A stretch of DNA of 64,000 nt, taken from positions 112,084,363 to 112,148,362 of the forward strand of contig OX328125.1 in the NCBI GenBank assembly GCA_946811695.1, in the 5' to 3' direction. The translations under genes were made by a program, and so were the position numbers. Of this stretch, positions 50,360 to 58,998 are shown piece after piece. This DNA comes from Gonocerus acuteangulatus. Its lineage: Eukaryota > Arthropoda > Insecta > Hemiptera > Coreidae. The number at the start of each line of letters is the position of its first letter. The stretch's first letter is position 1. The notes under the pieces were generated by a model, which worked only from the letters and a program-made list of their open reading frames with translations, had not been told where the DNA came from and made no database searches.

Positions 50360-52705
50360 CAATTATTGTGCATAAGCTGCTGAGGCTATGAGCACTCATA
50401 AACTTGTTGTAATTACTTTTGTTGTGATAGGTAGATAGGTCAGGATTACGTTCTTAATCACAGAATGGTTATTATTACAGCTGTAATTACTGAAAAAAAA
50501 TGTGATTACAGTTGTAATCACAGAAAAATAGTTGTAAATACAAGAACAATTACAGAAACAGCAGTGATTACAGTCGTAATTAGAGAAAAATGTTGTGATT
50601 ACAAGTGTAATCACAGACAAATGTTGTGATTATGAGTGTAATTACAGAAAAAGGTTCTGATTAGGATTGTAATTATAACCGGAGATGTGATTACTGTTGA
50701 AGCTATCCTGTATAATCAAACTCAAGACATATGTTTAATCTAGGACCATATGTTCAACTTATTCAGTCCAACAATTGCAAAGTTTACAATAAAAGTGCTT
50801 TTTCACAAATTGGCTCAATGAATAGGTTATGGGCCCAGGTTTTCGCCAACTGTGAATTCTTAATTGTGTTGAAGTGCCTAAATTCTGTTGGTGGGTTGCA
50901 GTTCCTACTGTGTTTCAACTGTATGTTGAGGATGAACACATCAAGATCATTTGATTTCAAGGCTTCTGTGGAGAAACTGGTGGATCAAAGTAACTGGTCA
51001 CGTTGGAAGAGACAAATTACTCTTGTGTTGAAGCATTATAAAGTTTCTGATGTTGTCAGTGGTGATACAAAGTTGTTGCAAGGTGGTTCCAATATGGATG
51101 AGTTTGAAACTAAGGACTCACTTGCTCAGCTGATATTGGTGAACACCCTGAATCCTATCATCGAGGAACTTACCTCATCTTGCAAGACTGCTAAGGAGGT
51201 ATGGGACATTTTAACATCTGTGTATGAATTGAGTTCAAGCCAGAGAGTTGATAGACTGTTGGAATTATTCTTTTCATATGGTATTATGAGTATAGATGAA
51301 GGGGTTGTGAACCATATAGCACGACTTCAGCGTGATTTCAGTGAACTCAATGTGGAATTGAAAAAGCTCTCCAAGGCTGAACTTCCTGATATAATATTGA
51401 TGGGACGAGTCATGTCAACACTCCCCCCTCATTATTTCGAATTTAAAAGTGTATGGGAAAATGTACCCATTGCTGAAAGAACCCTTTGCAGTCTGACTGA
51501 ACGATTGAGATTAATAGAAATGCGTTTACCCTCAAAAGACAGTCAAGATCAACAACGAAGAAGAGTTTTCTTCTTGAAGCGAAAATCCGAAGTTGCGACT
51601 TGCTTGGCTACATTCATCAATGAAGCGAAGTCTGCGGGTCACACCATCAAAGAAATTTTTTCTGATGGAGGTAGTGAATTCAATAATGCAAGTGTCAGGA
51701 AACTGCTTGATGAGAATGGCGCTTCAGAGCGAGAGAATCGCACACTTGTTGGAGCTGCCAGGTCAATGATCCATTTCAAGAATCTACCTATCAAACTCTG
51801 GGCTGAGGCAATTAACACGGCCTGCTTTGTTTTGAACCGAACTGGACCAACTGGACAAAATAAATCCCCGATTCAACTTTGGATGCATTGCCAGCCTCCA
51901 AAAATAGATTATTTCAGGATATTTGGCACAAAATGTTATGCCCATATCCCGAAGAATAAAAGGAGGAAGATGGACAAGAAGAGTGTGCCATGTTTATTTG
52001 TCGGCTACACTGGTGACCACAGTGGTTACCGCTTATGGAATTTTGAGAAGAACTCAATTGAACTTTCTCGTGATGTCATCTTTCTAAGGGGAAACCCATT
52101 GATCGGACTTCTCAAATCCTCATGTGTTAGGCCGTCAGTGGATTGTGAAAAGAAAATTATTTGTGAAAAAAAGCAGTTTTACAGGATTGTCCTCCGAAAA
52201 TAATTTATCTATAGGACTGGAGATGACTCTACCAGTAAGCACTGAGGAAAATGTGCAACCTGGAACTGAGGAACCCAGTGTTGAGAATGATGATAAGGTC
52301 CGCCGTAGTATTCCTGATAGACATATGCCATCATATCTTGCAAATGACTATGTCTTCATAGCTGAAAGGGTTCAAATTGGAGTCTCCCAGCGCCATCCTT
52401 CTTGAAGACCAGGCAGTCTATTGGAGTCTTGAGTTTGGGGGGTGGTGTTGAAGCTATCCTGTATAATCAAACTCAAGACATATGTTTAATCTAGGACCAT
52501 ATGTTCAACTTATTCAGTCCAATTATTGCAAAGTTTACAATAAAAGTGATTTTTCACAAATTGGCTCAATCAATAATTACAAGAGTAATTGTAATCATTC
52601 TTGTCTGTGATTATAATCTTAATCGTAATTATATCTTGAAAGCCTGTGATTATAATCGTAATCGTAATTATGATTATGCCCAACTCTGCCTGACAGGCAC
52701 GCCTG

Positions 52706-52748
<43 letters not shown>

Positions 52749-55700
52749 GTCAGGTGTACATGTCGCCCACACTCTTCAGGTATACCTGTCAAGTTTGTCA
52801 GTTTTCAACATGGGTCCTTCAGGAGATGATCTTTCTATATTTACTCTAATTTTTTAGACAAGTAAAAACAGATGGGGAAAAATGCAAACAATGGTGTAAG
52901 GAATGGTTGGACAGAAGGAATAAATTTTCCCATATCAATCTCCTGAATAAATTGAGAGGTGAACCATTAGATTATAAATAGATTATTTAATAAAGGTTTA
53001 TAAATTTAATTTAAGTCACCATGAATGTTATTATTTCTTTGCGAAATTTTTCACTGTAAACTGATTGCAAAATATTGTTGAAAACCAAGACCTGTTCAGG
53101 TACACCTTACGAAACCACCATACACACATGAAGCCTACTCACCTGTCAGGCAGAACTGATTGAATTTTCATCAGGCGTCAGGTCACCTGAGAGGCTAGTT
53201 ATTTCTGCCAGAAGTTATGAGCTATACCTGATAGTCTGTGGTCGGCCTAATGCAGTGTAGTGTATAATTCATAAGTCAGTTTGTATTTAATGAAATTCTA
53301 ATATTACCAATATATTTTATTGACTTCAGTTGAACATTCTCATTGGTTTTTATCTTCTGTGTCGAAAGTTCTTTCTTTTGGCCTGCTCCACTTCTTTTCC
53401 ATCTGTGCTTTTGTTTTGTTTTGCAAGGAGTCTCGACGATTGTAGGCATTGTTTCAATTTGATTTTTAACATCCAAGTATGTAACACCTGAAATATATAA
53501 TTATGAAATCTAAATTAACCCATTCGATGCTACGCCCGAGAATACTCGCCGGTGAAAGATGTTCCTCAGAGGCGATGCCCGAGTATTCTCGCCACAGCTG
53601 TATCTCTTGATTGTGAGCCCTCTTTAGCCTTGAGCGTATACAGAGTGCTCTAGCAGGAATAGTGAATAATTGCTGGTTTAACCCTTAACTGGTAACATAC
53701 AAATTTTGAACGTTATAAGTAACATGTGTCTGTGAGGCAGGAGCACAGTAAAAATGTTCTTAGGGCATTTTTTTAGTGAAACTGTAAATAATAAAGGAGT
53801 AGCTTATTATTATTATAGTAAATAAAAAACAATTTCATTGCTACATTTAAAAATCACGTCTAAAACCATGCAGTGGTTTCAGAATGAAGTAGAAAGAGAA
53901 ATATAGGGAAGAAAACTTTGTTGTGTATGGGTAAGTAAACTATGTTTTAAATGGGTAATGTAGGTTTGCTGTGTACCTAAATTGTAGTAAATAAATCGTT
54001 TCAAGTAATACACGTCGTCGTTCACGTAAGATAAAAATGAAAATGGTGATTAGTAACAAGCGCCTAAGTAAAATAAATAAAAATACGGGTGCGTACGGCC
54101 ACCCTAGGAGAGGGAGTTTGGTCCGCCTGTGGAGGGAATAGGCAGCTAGCTCAAGTCGCATCGAAAAAGTTAATATCTCTCTTATAGAAAAAAATGTTAA
54201 AGGTTGTGATGACTTCATTGCCTGCCTAATGAAATATTCAATCGCTGAGCATCAGCATTTAATGATCAAACTATATGAACCAACAATGTAGGCAGTTATT
54301 TTTTATAATTAAACATCGCTATGTTCCATACCAGAGTTGGCCAAATCGTAATCAAATTTAGAATTATGAATTACAAGGTTAATCATTACTTAAAATGATG
54401 TTATAAACATTGATTAAATTCTAGCATTTATTATAACTCCTAAGTGTAATTTAGTTACCAATTAAAATTATTTTTAATTCCAAATACCAATTCTAGTAGT
54501 AAGTCCTAAACTAGAGACTGTACGGGTTGGCTGACCACTACTATCCTCTGACTAAATATCTCATCTCCCACAACATTCATTGGGTTGAAGTGAGTATCAA
54601 AATGCAGGAAAACACTAAAACGGGATGAGTCTACAAAGGCTCATTGAAATTCAACCGGTTTTTATAAAATCGGGAAAACCTGTAATCGTTTACTGACTAA
54701 TTTTTTAAATCCTCAGCTTTTCTTCCAAAATCTATTAGAGAAGGGTCATGATTTTTTTTTTTTTTTTATATTAAAATTTGTTTTTACACATTTTTTCTAA
54801 TTGAAAACGGGAAAAATAATAAAGCTATATTTGTGGGTTTTTTTATGATTTCTCTATTTTTTTATTCAAATTTTCATGATTTATTTTATCATAATAATGC
54901 CAATTGGTTTATGAATTAAGTAGATAATTTAAAAAAATGCTGTCTAATTAATTACAAAGCAGGTTGAATTGCAATTAATCCAAATTTATTATTTTCTTTA
55001 TTACCATAATTAACATTTTACTTAATTTCAATTCATAGTAATAGAAATTTGCTCAACACTGTTCTTTACCAGTTAAAAATATTATAAAATTGTGAACCTT
55101 TTTTTCTTCCTTCCTTTTTCTTTTCTTTGTATTTTCAGGTCACTTTTCAATAATTTCGAGATAATTTCTCTTGCCACTCCACTCATTTATTTCCCATTCT
55201 CAAAATAATTATCCAACTCAGAACATCCAGCAAATACGCCATAAAATTCTCATCCAAGTCCATCAAATACACCATCAACCCCAGACTCTTGTGCACTCTA
55301 TGTAATAGTACAGCTGAAGAAACCATATACCACATCCTACTCTACTGTCCTGCTTATGACAACATTCGACAACCATTATTCCCATCTACCATTCCACCCG
55401 CTGAAGAGAATACATTTCTTGCAATTCTCAATAGTAATAGCAAAGAAACGTTTGTCAGATTTGCCAGCTATATTTTGAAGATCTTACAACTAAGGTCAGA
55501 AATTCTGAAAGATTAAAATGTAAATAAAGAATAATTTAGTAATAATTGTAGTATAATAAATAAAAAAAACTATTACTATTAAATATTATTTAATTTAAAT
55601 AAGAGCTAAGAAGAGATATCTATTTTATTTTAATTACTTCATGTATATTTTTTTTTTTTAATTTTTTATTTCACATAATTATATTTAAGAAAAGAAATTA

Positions 55701-56309
55701 TATTTAAGAATAATTATATTATATAAGAAAAGAACTTACATTGTGTTAATGTTTTATATTAGTGTTTTATTTTTGTAACCTCACCTATGAATAATTTAAT
55801 ATTACTAACGTAGTAACTAACGGAATTATATAAGTGCTATGAGTTGTAACTCAAAAGCAAATAAATAAATTGAAATTGAATTGAAAATTGCCACTCCACT
55901 CATTTGCTTAGGAGTTCTTCATATTATAAGATTGTGACTCCCCCCCCCCTTCGTTCTGAATAATGTATTTCTAATGTACTTACCAGGCTGTACAGGTGCA
56001 GGTTTGCTTGTCCATGGAACAGAACCGCTGTCATAGGTTACTATACTTGCATGCCGTTCTATTTCTTTCTCTTCTCCCTTTTCATTTATTATTGTCTGCC
56101 CAAAACTAATTGATGAGTTAGTTTTAACATAACCACATTACATTTTAATAATTACATTTAGGTTTGTATGTGGAATACCTTGATATCCTTCGTACTGTAT
56201 AGGTTGACTGAAAGGACGGGAAGGGATCGTGTCCGAGAACATCCCTTTCCTCCTTCGAACCCCCACAGCACTTCTGGAAACACGAGCTAATCGCCTCACA
56301 CCAGCTCAT
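34867..56309 (-). CDS. Tandem C2-domain protein, TC2N-like (ten exons)
   Basis: Exons, 5' to 3' on the minus strand: 56309-56179, 56105-55984, 53487-53308, 48806-48640, 48561-48457 (or from 48597), 43346-43156, 41092-40895, 38299-38176, 38096-37997, 35201-34867. All phases join without a frameshift, giving about 550 residues (562 with the longer exon 5). The N-terminus [17 protein letters not shown] is cysteine-rich, like that of vertebrate TC2N, and could be palmitoylated. A Ser/Thr/Lys-rich linker follows. Two C2 beta-sandwiches follow: the first from about [10 protein letters not shown] to [19 protein letters not shown], the second from MMEIYLSYD to the C-terminus, where [19 protein letters not shown] fits the last strand. 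The calcium-binding aspartates are poorly kept, as in TC2N, so calcium binding is doubtful. The frame is open 5' of the chosen ATG (residues RFELAGWDEKLQV), so an upstream coding exon is possible. A synaptotagmin-like protein is the alternative. Confidence 0.75.
35418..35491 (+). repeat. (GT)n(AT)n microsatellite at a SINE family 2 tail
   Basis: GT repeats then AT repeats abutting the 3' end of the minus-strand SINE at 35503-35837. Confidence 0.95.
35503..35837 (-). mobile_element. SINE family 2, full copy
   Basis: The reverse complement begins with a good tRNA-like head: GGCGGCGAGGTTAGCTCAAT, GGTAGAGC, then B box GAGTTCAAATCCC near 35790. The body includes AAGGCTGGGTTGG (complement) and ends GGCCTGTTACGGGACTGATT beside an (AT)n tract. 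Other copies: 63181-63340 (+, truncated) and 59483-59545 (-, fragment). Confidence 0.75.
36052..36122 (+). repeat. (TC)n microsatellite
   Basis: About 35 uninterrupted CT repeats at the left edge of the 36.1-37.6 kb palindrome. Confidence 0.95.
36123..37640. repeat. 1.5-kb palindrome next to a (TC)n tract
   Basis: The left arm 36123-36640 and right arm about 37020-37635 are inverse copies. Anchors: ACGTCGTTTTATTGTTTTAT (36132), CAGATCCATGTTTTTT (complement of 36504 onwards), CTTTCCATTCATGTATCACA (36428). The right arm is interrupted by the truncated SINE at 37420-37497. Lies in a TC2N-like intron. Confidence 0.8.
37420..37497 (+). mobile_element. SINE family 1, severely 5'-truncated, with 13-bp target duplication
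   Basis: Only about 33 bases of the family 3' end (CGGCGCTAATGACCAAGATG, then TAGATGCGCCGTT) plus about 47 A. AACTAGACTTATA is repeated at 37407-37419 and 37498-37510. Confidence 0.8.
37741..37803 (+). repeat. (TA)n microsatellite
   Basis: About 31 TA repeats just right of the palindrome. Confidence 0.95.
38470..39590 (-). repeat. Unit-repeat family, copy B
   Basis: Minus orientation: TTTTAGCACTTTCCTCCGAA at 38474 is the terminal hairpin. Four units follow with CCCC runs as G runs at 38786, 38931 and 39076, and GCAGCTCCTGCATGATGGAC at 39568-39587 is the start. Lies in a TC2N-like intron. Confidence 0.8.
41935..42320 (+). pseudogene. Possible LINE C-terminal remnant
   Basis: In shifting frames the plus strand gives [20 protein letters not shown] then [18 protein letters not shown], resembling the region after the RT domain in RTE/CR1-like LINEs, and it ends in an A run at 42315-42325. 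It is short and broken. Confidence 0.35.
42511..43020 (+). repeat. 51-bp minisatellite, ten copies
   Basis: The unit is CTGCTGTTCTCTGCCCCTCC, CCCTCCTCTATCTCCCAATG, TTACCTACATG. 51 is a multiple of three and the unit lacks stops, so all three plus-strand frames stay open (for example [17 protein letters not shown] per unit). Lies in a TC2N-like intron on the antisense strand. Confidence 0.93.
43463..44410 (+). repeat. Unit-repeat family, diverged partial copy
   Basis: TCTGTCATGCAGAAGCTGCA start and two decayed units at 44180-44290 and 44300-44410 (AATTACAACCGGTATGAGC; AATTACGGCCAGTATGGGC), without the hairpin end. Confidence 0.55.
44990..46012 (+). repeat. Unit-repeat family, copy C
   Basis: AAAAAAAGTCCGACACGCAG start, three units with GGGTCCGG spaced 128-148 bp, a CA/TA/GATA microsatellite (45823-45919), and the hairpin end at 45981-46012. 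Confidence 0.8.
46750..46862 (+). repeat. (TA)n microsatellite, interrupted
   Basis: Two runs of TA with a TGTATATATG/TTTATT interruption. To its right is a 130-bp tract whose wording (CGATTTTGATGAAATTTGG) recalls the unit-repeat family. Confidence 0.95.
47172..48150 (+). repeat. Tandem duplication, period about 515 bp
   Basis: 47175-47640 and 47690-48150 match through GTACTTAGAAT, AACATTTTCTGCATGTT, AATAAAATATTTTATTAACA, GGCGATGTCAATCGGAGAAA and GCTTAT...TTGGATAATGTATTTG. No coding capacity seen. Confidence 0.75.
48562..48639 (-). other. Very short intron in the TC2N-like gene
   Basis: After the exon ending at 48640 there is a consensus donor GTAAGT. Two phase-0 acceptors follow: AG at 48599-48598 (42-base intron) or AG at 48563-48562 (78-base intron). 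Reading through instead meets an in-frame TAG at 48600-48598, about residue 215. The 78-base choice is the more usual size; neither acceptor has a strong pyrimidine tract. Confidence 0.5.
48895..49840. repeat. Foldback element with about 190-bp arms
   Basis: The left arm 48900-49085 and right arm 49640-49835 are inverse copies (GACATACCTTGGAACTCTAG against GGTGTTCCAAGGTATGTCC; TTATTCAGAAGCCAACTATC against its complement). The 550-bp centre is unique. Confidence 0.75.
50040..50694 (+). repeat. Degenerate GATTAC/ATTACAG oligomer array
   Basis: Dozens of near-palindromic words such as GTAATTACAG, GTGATTACA and TATAATCACAG separated by short A- or T-rich spacers, interrupted by a 68-base T run at 50308-50357 and a SINE-like scrap. 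Confidence 0.7.
50695..50824 (+). repeat. 5' LTR of the copia derivative
   Basis: Begins TGTTGAAGC and ends CAATGAATA, just before the primer-binding site. It carries an AATAAA-like motif near 50791 that could serve as a poly(A) signal. Confidence 0.88.
50932..52405 (+). pseudogene. Copia gag joined to a truncated integrase
   Basis: The frame is open from inside the 5' LTR to 52203; I place the gag start at ATG 50932 ([16 protein letters not shown]). Gag shows the copia UBN2-type pattern: [35 protein letters not shown]. After about 51550 the frame runs straight into integrase: [25 protein letters not shown] with the second catalytic Asp, [16 protein letters not shown] with the catalytic Glu, then [15 protein letters not shown]. 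The first catalytic Asp is absent, as are about 20 residues between LLDENG and ASEREN. A frameshift near 52140 moves the rest ([14 protein letters not shown]...DYVF) to another frame ending at 52405. No active integrase is expected. Confidence 0.85.
52446..52575 (+). repeat. 3' LTR of the copia derivative
   Basis: Begins TGTTGAAGC after a purine-rich tract and ends CAATCAATA before the ATTAC target duplication. About 97 percent identical to the 5' LTR by eye. Confidence 0.88.
53517..54172. mobile_element. TTAA-flanked TIR element (piggyBac-like ends)
   Basis: TTAACCCATTCGATGC at the left and GCATCGAAAAAGTTAA at the right: TTAA target duplications and short inverted repeats. The interior repeats CGCCCGAGAATACTCGCC in both orientations near the left end. 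Noncoding; lies in a TC2N-like intron. Confidence 0.5.
55189..55887 (+). mobile_element. 5'-truncated LINE with 18-bp target duplication
   Basis: The target site duplication TTGCCACTCCACTCATTT lies at 55171-55188 and 55888-55905. Inside, 55217-55516 encodes a LINE C-terminal zinc-knuckle-like segment ([20 protein letters not shown], then [11 protein letters not shown]) ending in TAA. A 370-bp AT-rich 3' UTR and a tail with AAATTGAAATTGAATTG follow. It lies in an intron of the TC2N-like gene. Confidence 0.82.
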
Positions 56310-56659
56310 TACCTGCAATTTTTCATCCCATCCAGCAAGTTCGAATCTACAAAACATTTATTTTGTATTGTAAGATGGTGACCCGACGTCTATTGATTGA
56401 ATCAACATTCTTTCAGATAGTCCAAAAGCATTGGTCTCGAACACATAAATATTCAGTTTTTAATTTGAATTACCCTCCTCAGAACAATTAGTATTTTCAT
56501 GATGTATTTACCACCACTTTCTTTCAAAGATCAAGTTTGTATGTTTCCAGTATTAAAAATTGGTTCTTAAATGAATAAATCACGTTTTTCCTGTTCAAAC
56601 ATACCACATTGTGAAAATTTCTTAATCATCGATAAAGTTTTCTATTTGGTCTTTGGTAT

Positions 56660-56692
<33 letters not shown>

Positions 56693-57499
56693 CAAAATGA
56701 GGGCATGTAATACTAAAATATGGAACGAACAACAATCGGACAAGAAAAATCATTTGTTTTGAGGAATAGTTACCTGTGATAAAGTATTTTACATAAGTAA
56801 ACAATTAATTTGCAGCCAATAATTATAATATAAGCTATACCAAAACGAATAAATTTTAAAGAAAGTATGTATCTGGAAGCCACAATAGATATTTCAGTAA
56901 TACTATCAAGAGCTTCAACATTAAACTAATATCCTCATAAAACATTGCTTGAAAATAAATAATTGTGAGCTGAGAGTTATTGAGAAATGGTTGTTTTGCC
57001 TCGCTGGCCTTATTAGTGACTGTATATCCAAACGTAGATAAGGGACAGGTGTACTCACTGGCAGGTGCAAGCGGAGCTCTAACTGATAGCTCAAAACCTC
57101 CCACCAACGCAGGAAGTAGTCTCTGATTACAAAACACTCTTTCCTCTCTCAAACGTTATCTCAACATTCATTTTTAGATATTTCATTTTATTCGCATGCC
57201 CTACAATAAAAAATGTTAAAATCATATTTATGCATTAATTATTTGATTAACTATAAACTAAGTGTGGAATTACTTGCATCACATAATTTTTGAACTACAT
57301 ATTCATTTATATTTTTTACTTAATAAAGTCCCCTCAGTTTACACAATGATAGAAAAATAATAATTGAAGTTTTTATTGAGAAAACTGAGTTGTCTTTTGA
57401 GTTAGTTAGGTACGAAATAGTCATATTTCCAGTAGGTGTCATTGTTAGTGTTCTTAAATTTTAATTAAGGTAGTCATATGTCCAGTAGGTGTCATTGTT

Positions 57500-57545
<46 letters not shown>

Positions 57546-58987
57546 CGGCGCATCGACAAATCTTGGCCATTAGCGCCGACATCCAGGGTGCAGCCAGGAA
57601 TTCCTGCCGCCAATGGGGATCGAACCTACCATCTCCTGCTTATGAATCCAGCGCACTAGCCACTAGACCACGGGAGACCCCAATTAATAGTCATTGTTAG
57701 TGTTTTAACATTTAGTTGAAGGTAGTCATGCTCATAAGTGTTATTAACTGTTACGTACCCAATATTCTTATGTTCTTTAAAATTTTTTACGTCTTGATGA
57801 AATATTTCTGAAAAAATATATTTTACAAACTGAACTAAAAATAACTTTTTGAGCTCTTTACATTTTGGTAGCGTATTTATTTATCAGTTTATGAAAATCC
57901 AGAGATGTTAAAAGAAAAAAAAAGTAGAATGTTCACGATCTATTTTGTTTGTGTTAAACTTGCTCCGTTTTTTTTTTTTTTTTTTTTTTTTGCATCTGCT
58001 GCCGAGGCCATTAGCACAGGGTGTTTGTTCAATGTCCATGTTTTTGTAGCTTTTGTCTCCAGTGGTTGTGGTGGATTTCTGTAATGTTTTCCACAACATA
58101 CAGCCTGAAGAAAAAAAGAAGAGCTGAACAATCTGAAGAAATTTCTTGGAATGCAAATTGAAAACAGGACACGAAAATCACCAAAAAGTCTTGAATTTTG
58201 GAAACATGCCACAAAATTTCAGTTTCCCCAGAGTCTAATGACATCCGCGCGTTTGTAATTGTCTCTGTTTTCATATGGCGACGTTTCATATTCTATCTGC
58301 CTTCCCTACCCTCTTCCTCTGTTAAATTCCTTTGTTGTTGCATTTTCATATCAATTAAATAGTTAGTAATAAGCTAATACTTGTTTTCATTGAAAAAGAG
58401 CTATCCTTTTTTTTTTTTTTTTTTGTTCTAAGTAAATTCTGGAAAATCCCTGGACAACTAAGTATTTACTTAAAAGTATTTGTTTAAACTTTACGTAAAC
58501 ACTTGTTTGGTTTGTTACCAGCCTAGCTACCAGCCCAGTACTTCCCTTTCAGTATATTTTACTTTGTTTTTTAATTTAAGCAATTGTGAGTATAATTAAG
58601 TCATCTAGTGAAGAAGAGGTGTCAGGTCTCCTAAAATAGCCCACAAAAAGAAAATATTAAGCCTTATCATCTGTACTTATATGTATTCTATATTTTTAAC
58701 AATTTATTTTCCATAAATTTATAGTCTGACATGGGTAGAAGCCAGAAATTTAAATTAAAAAAATATAAATACTACATATAAGTAACCTTTAAAAACTGGA
58801 GGTAATTACTTGCTTGACAAAGTAATTACTTATCTTTATTCATTCAAAAATAAGAGTTTACTGGAAAAAATTACTGAAAAATTTAGGGATTACTTAATTC
58901 ATTAAGTAAAAGCAAATGCTTATTTTCATTCAAGAGACCCATTAAATAAAAAAACTGATGCGTGATAACTTTTGCATTTGTTTTTAG
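56310..58987. promoter_or_regulatory. Divergent intergenic interval between the TC2N-like gene and POLR3G
   Basis: The coding starts face away from each other 2.7 kb apart, so promoters and 5' UTR exons of both genes should lie here. An acceptor-like TTTTGTAG at 56355-56348 may begin the TC2N-like 5' exon. A SINE (57502-57682), a T run at 56660-56692, and a fragment of the GGGTNTCTACT element (58150-58340) are also present. No TATA box or initiator could be assigned. Confidence 0.4.
57502..57682 (-). mobile_element. SINE family 1 copy
   Basis: A T run of about 41 bases, the complement of the family 3' end, an inverted B box GGGGATCGAACC and the end CCACGGGAGACCCC. Lies between the TC2N-like and POLR3G genes. 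Confidence 0.85.
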
Positions 58988-58998
58988 TTTAAGAAAGA

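Larger units (their letters stand above)
50695..52575 (+). mobile_element. Internally deleted Ty1/copia LTR retrotransposon
   Basis: Complete boundaries are visible: 130-bp LTRs at 50695-50824 and 52446-52575, differing at about four positions, and a 5-bp target duplication ATTAC on both sides (50690-50694 and 52576-52580). The primer-binding site GGTTATGGGCCCAG directly follows the 5' LTR and matches the internal initiator-tRNA-Met site used by Drosophila copia. A polypurine stretch (GGGGGGTGG) directly precedes the 3' LTR. The 1.6-kb interior keeps gag and part of integrase; protease, reverse transcriptase and RNase H are missing. It lies in an intron of the TC2N-like gene, in the opposite orientation. 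Confidence 0.92.
50012..53262. mobile_element. GGGCATAAT-ended oligomer-repeat element, host of the copia insertion
   Basis: CCGGCCACAGACTATCAGGT at 50019 is mirrored by TACCTGATAGTCTGTGGTCG at 53224-53243. GTTGGGCATAATCATAATTA at 50053 is mirrored by AATTATGATTATGCCCAACT near 52665. Between them are degenerate ATTAC/GATTATAATCACAG words. The copia element (50695-52575) sits inside with its ATTAC target duplication. Confidence 0.65.

Noticed and set aside
50396..50620. Cysteine/isoleucine-rich ORF on the minus strand
   Set aside because: It is a translation of the GTAATTACAG oligomer array.
56856..57171. Minus-strand open stretch ending at a GTGAGT (57050-57171) as a 5' coding exon of the TC2N-like gene
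   Set aside because: It has a plausible donor but no convincing acceptor or similarity, and translation can start at 56309. It may still be a 5' UTR exon.
57908..58289. Overlapping minus-strand ORFs
   Set aside because: They are shaped by a T run and by a repeat shared with 6985-7690.
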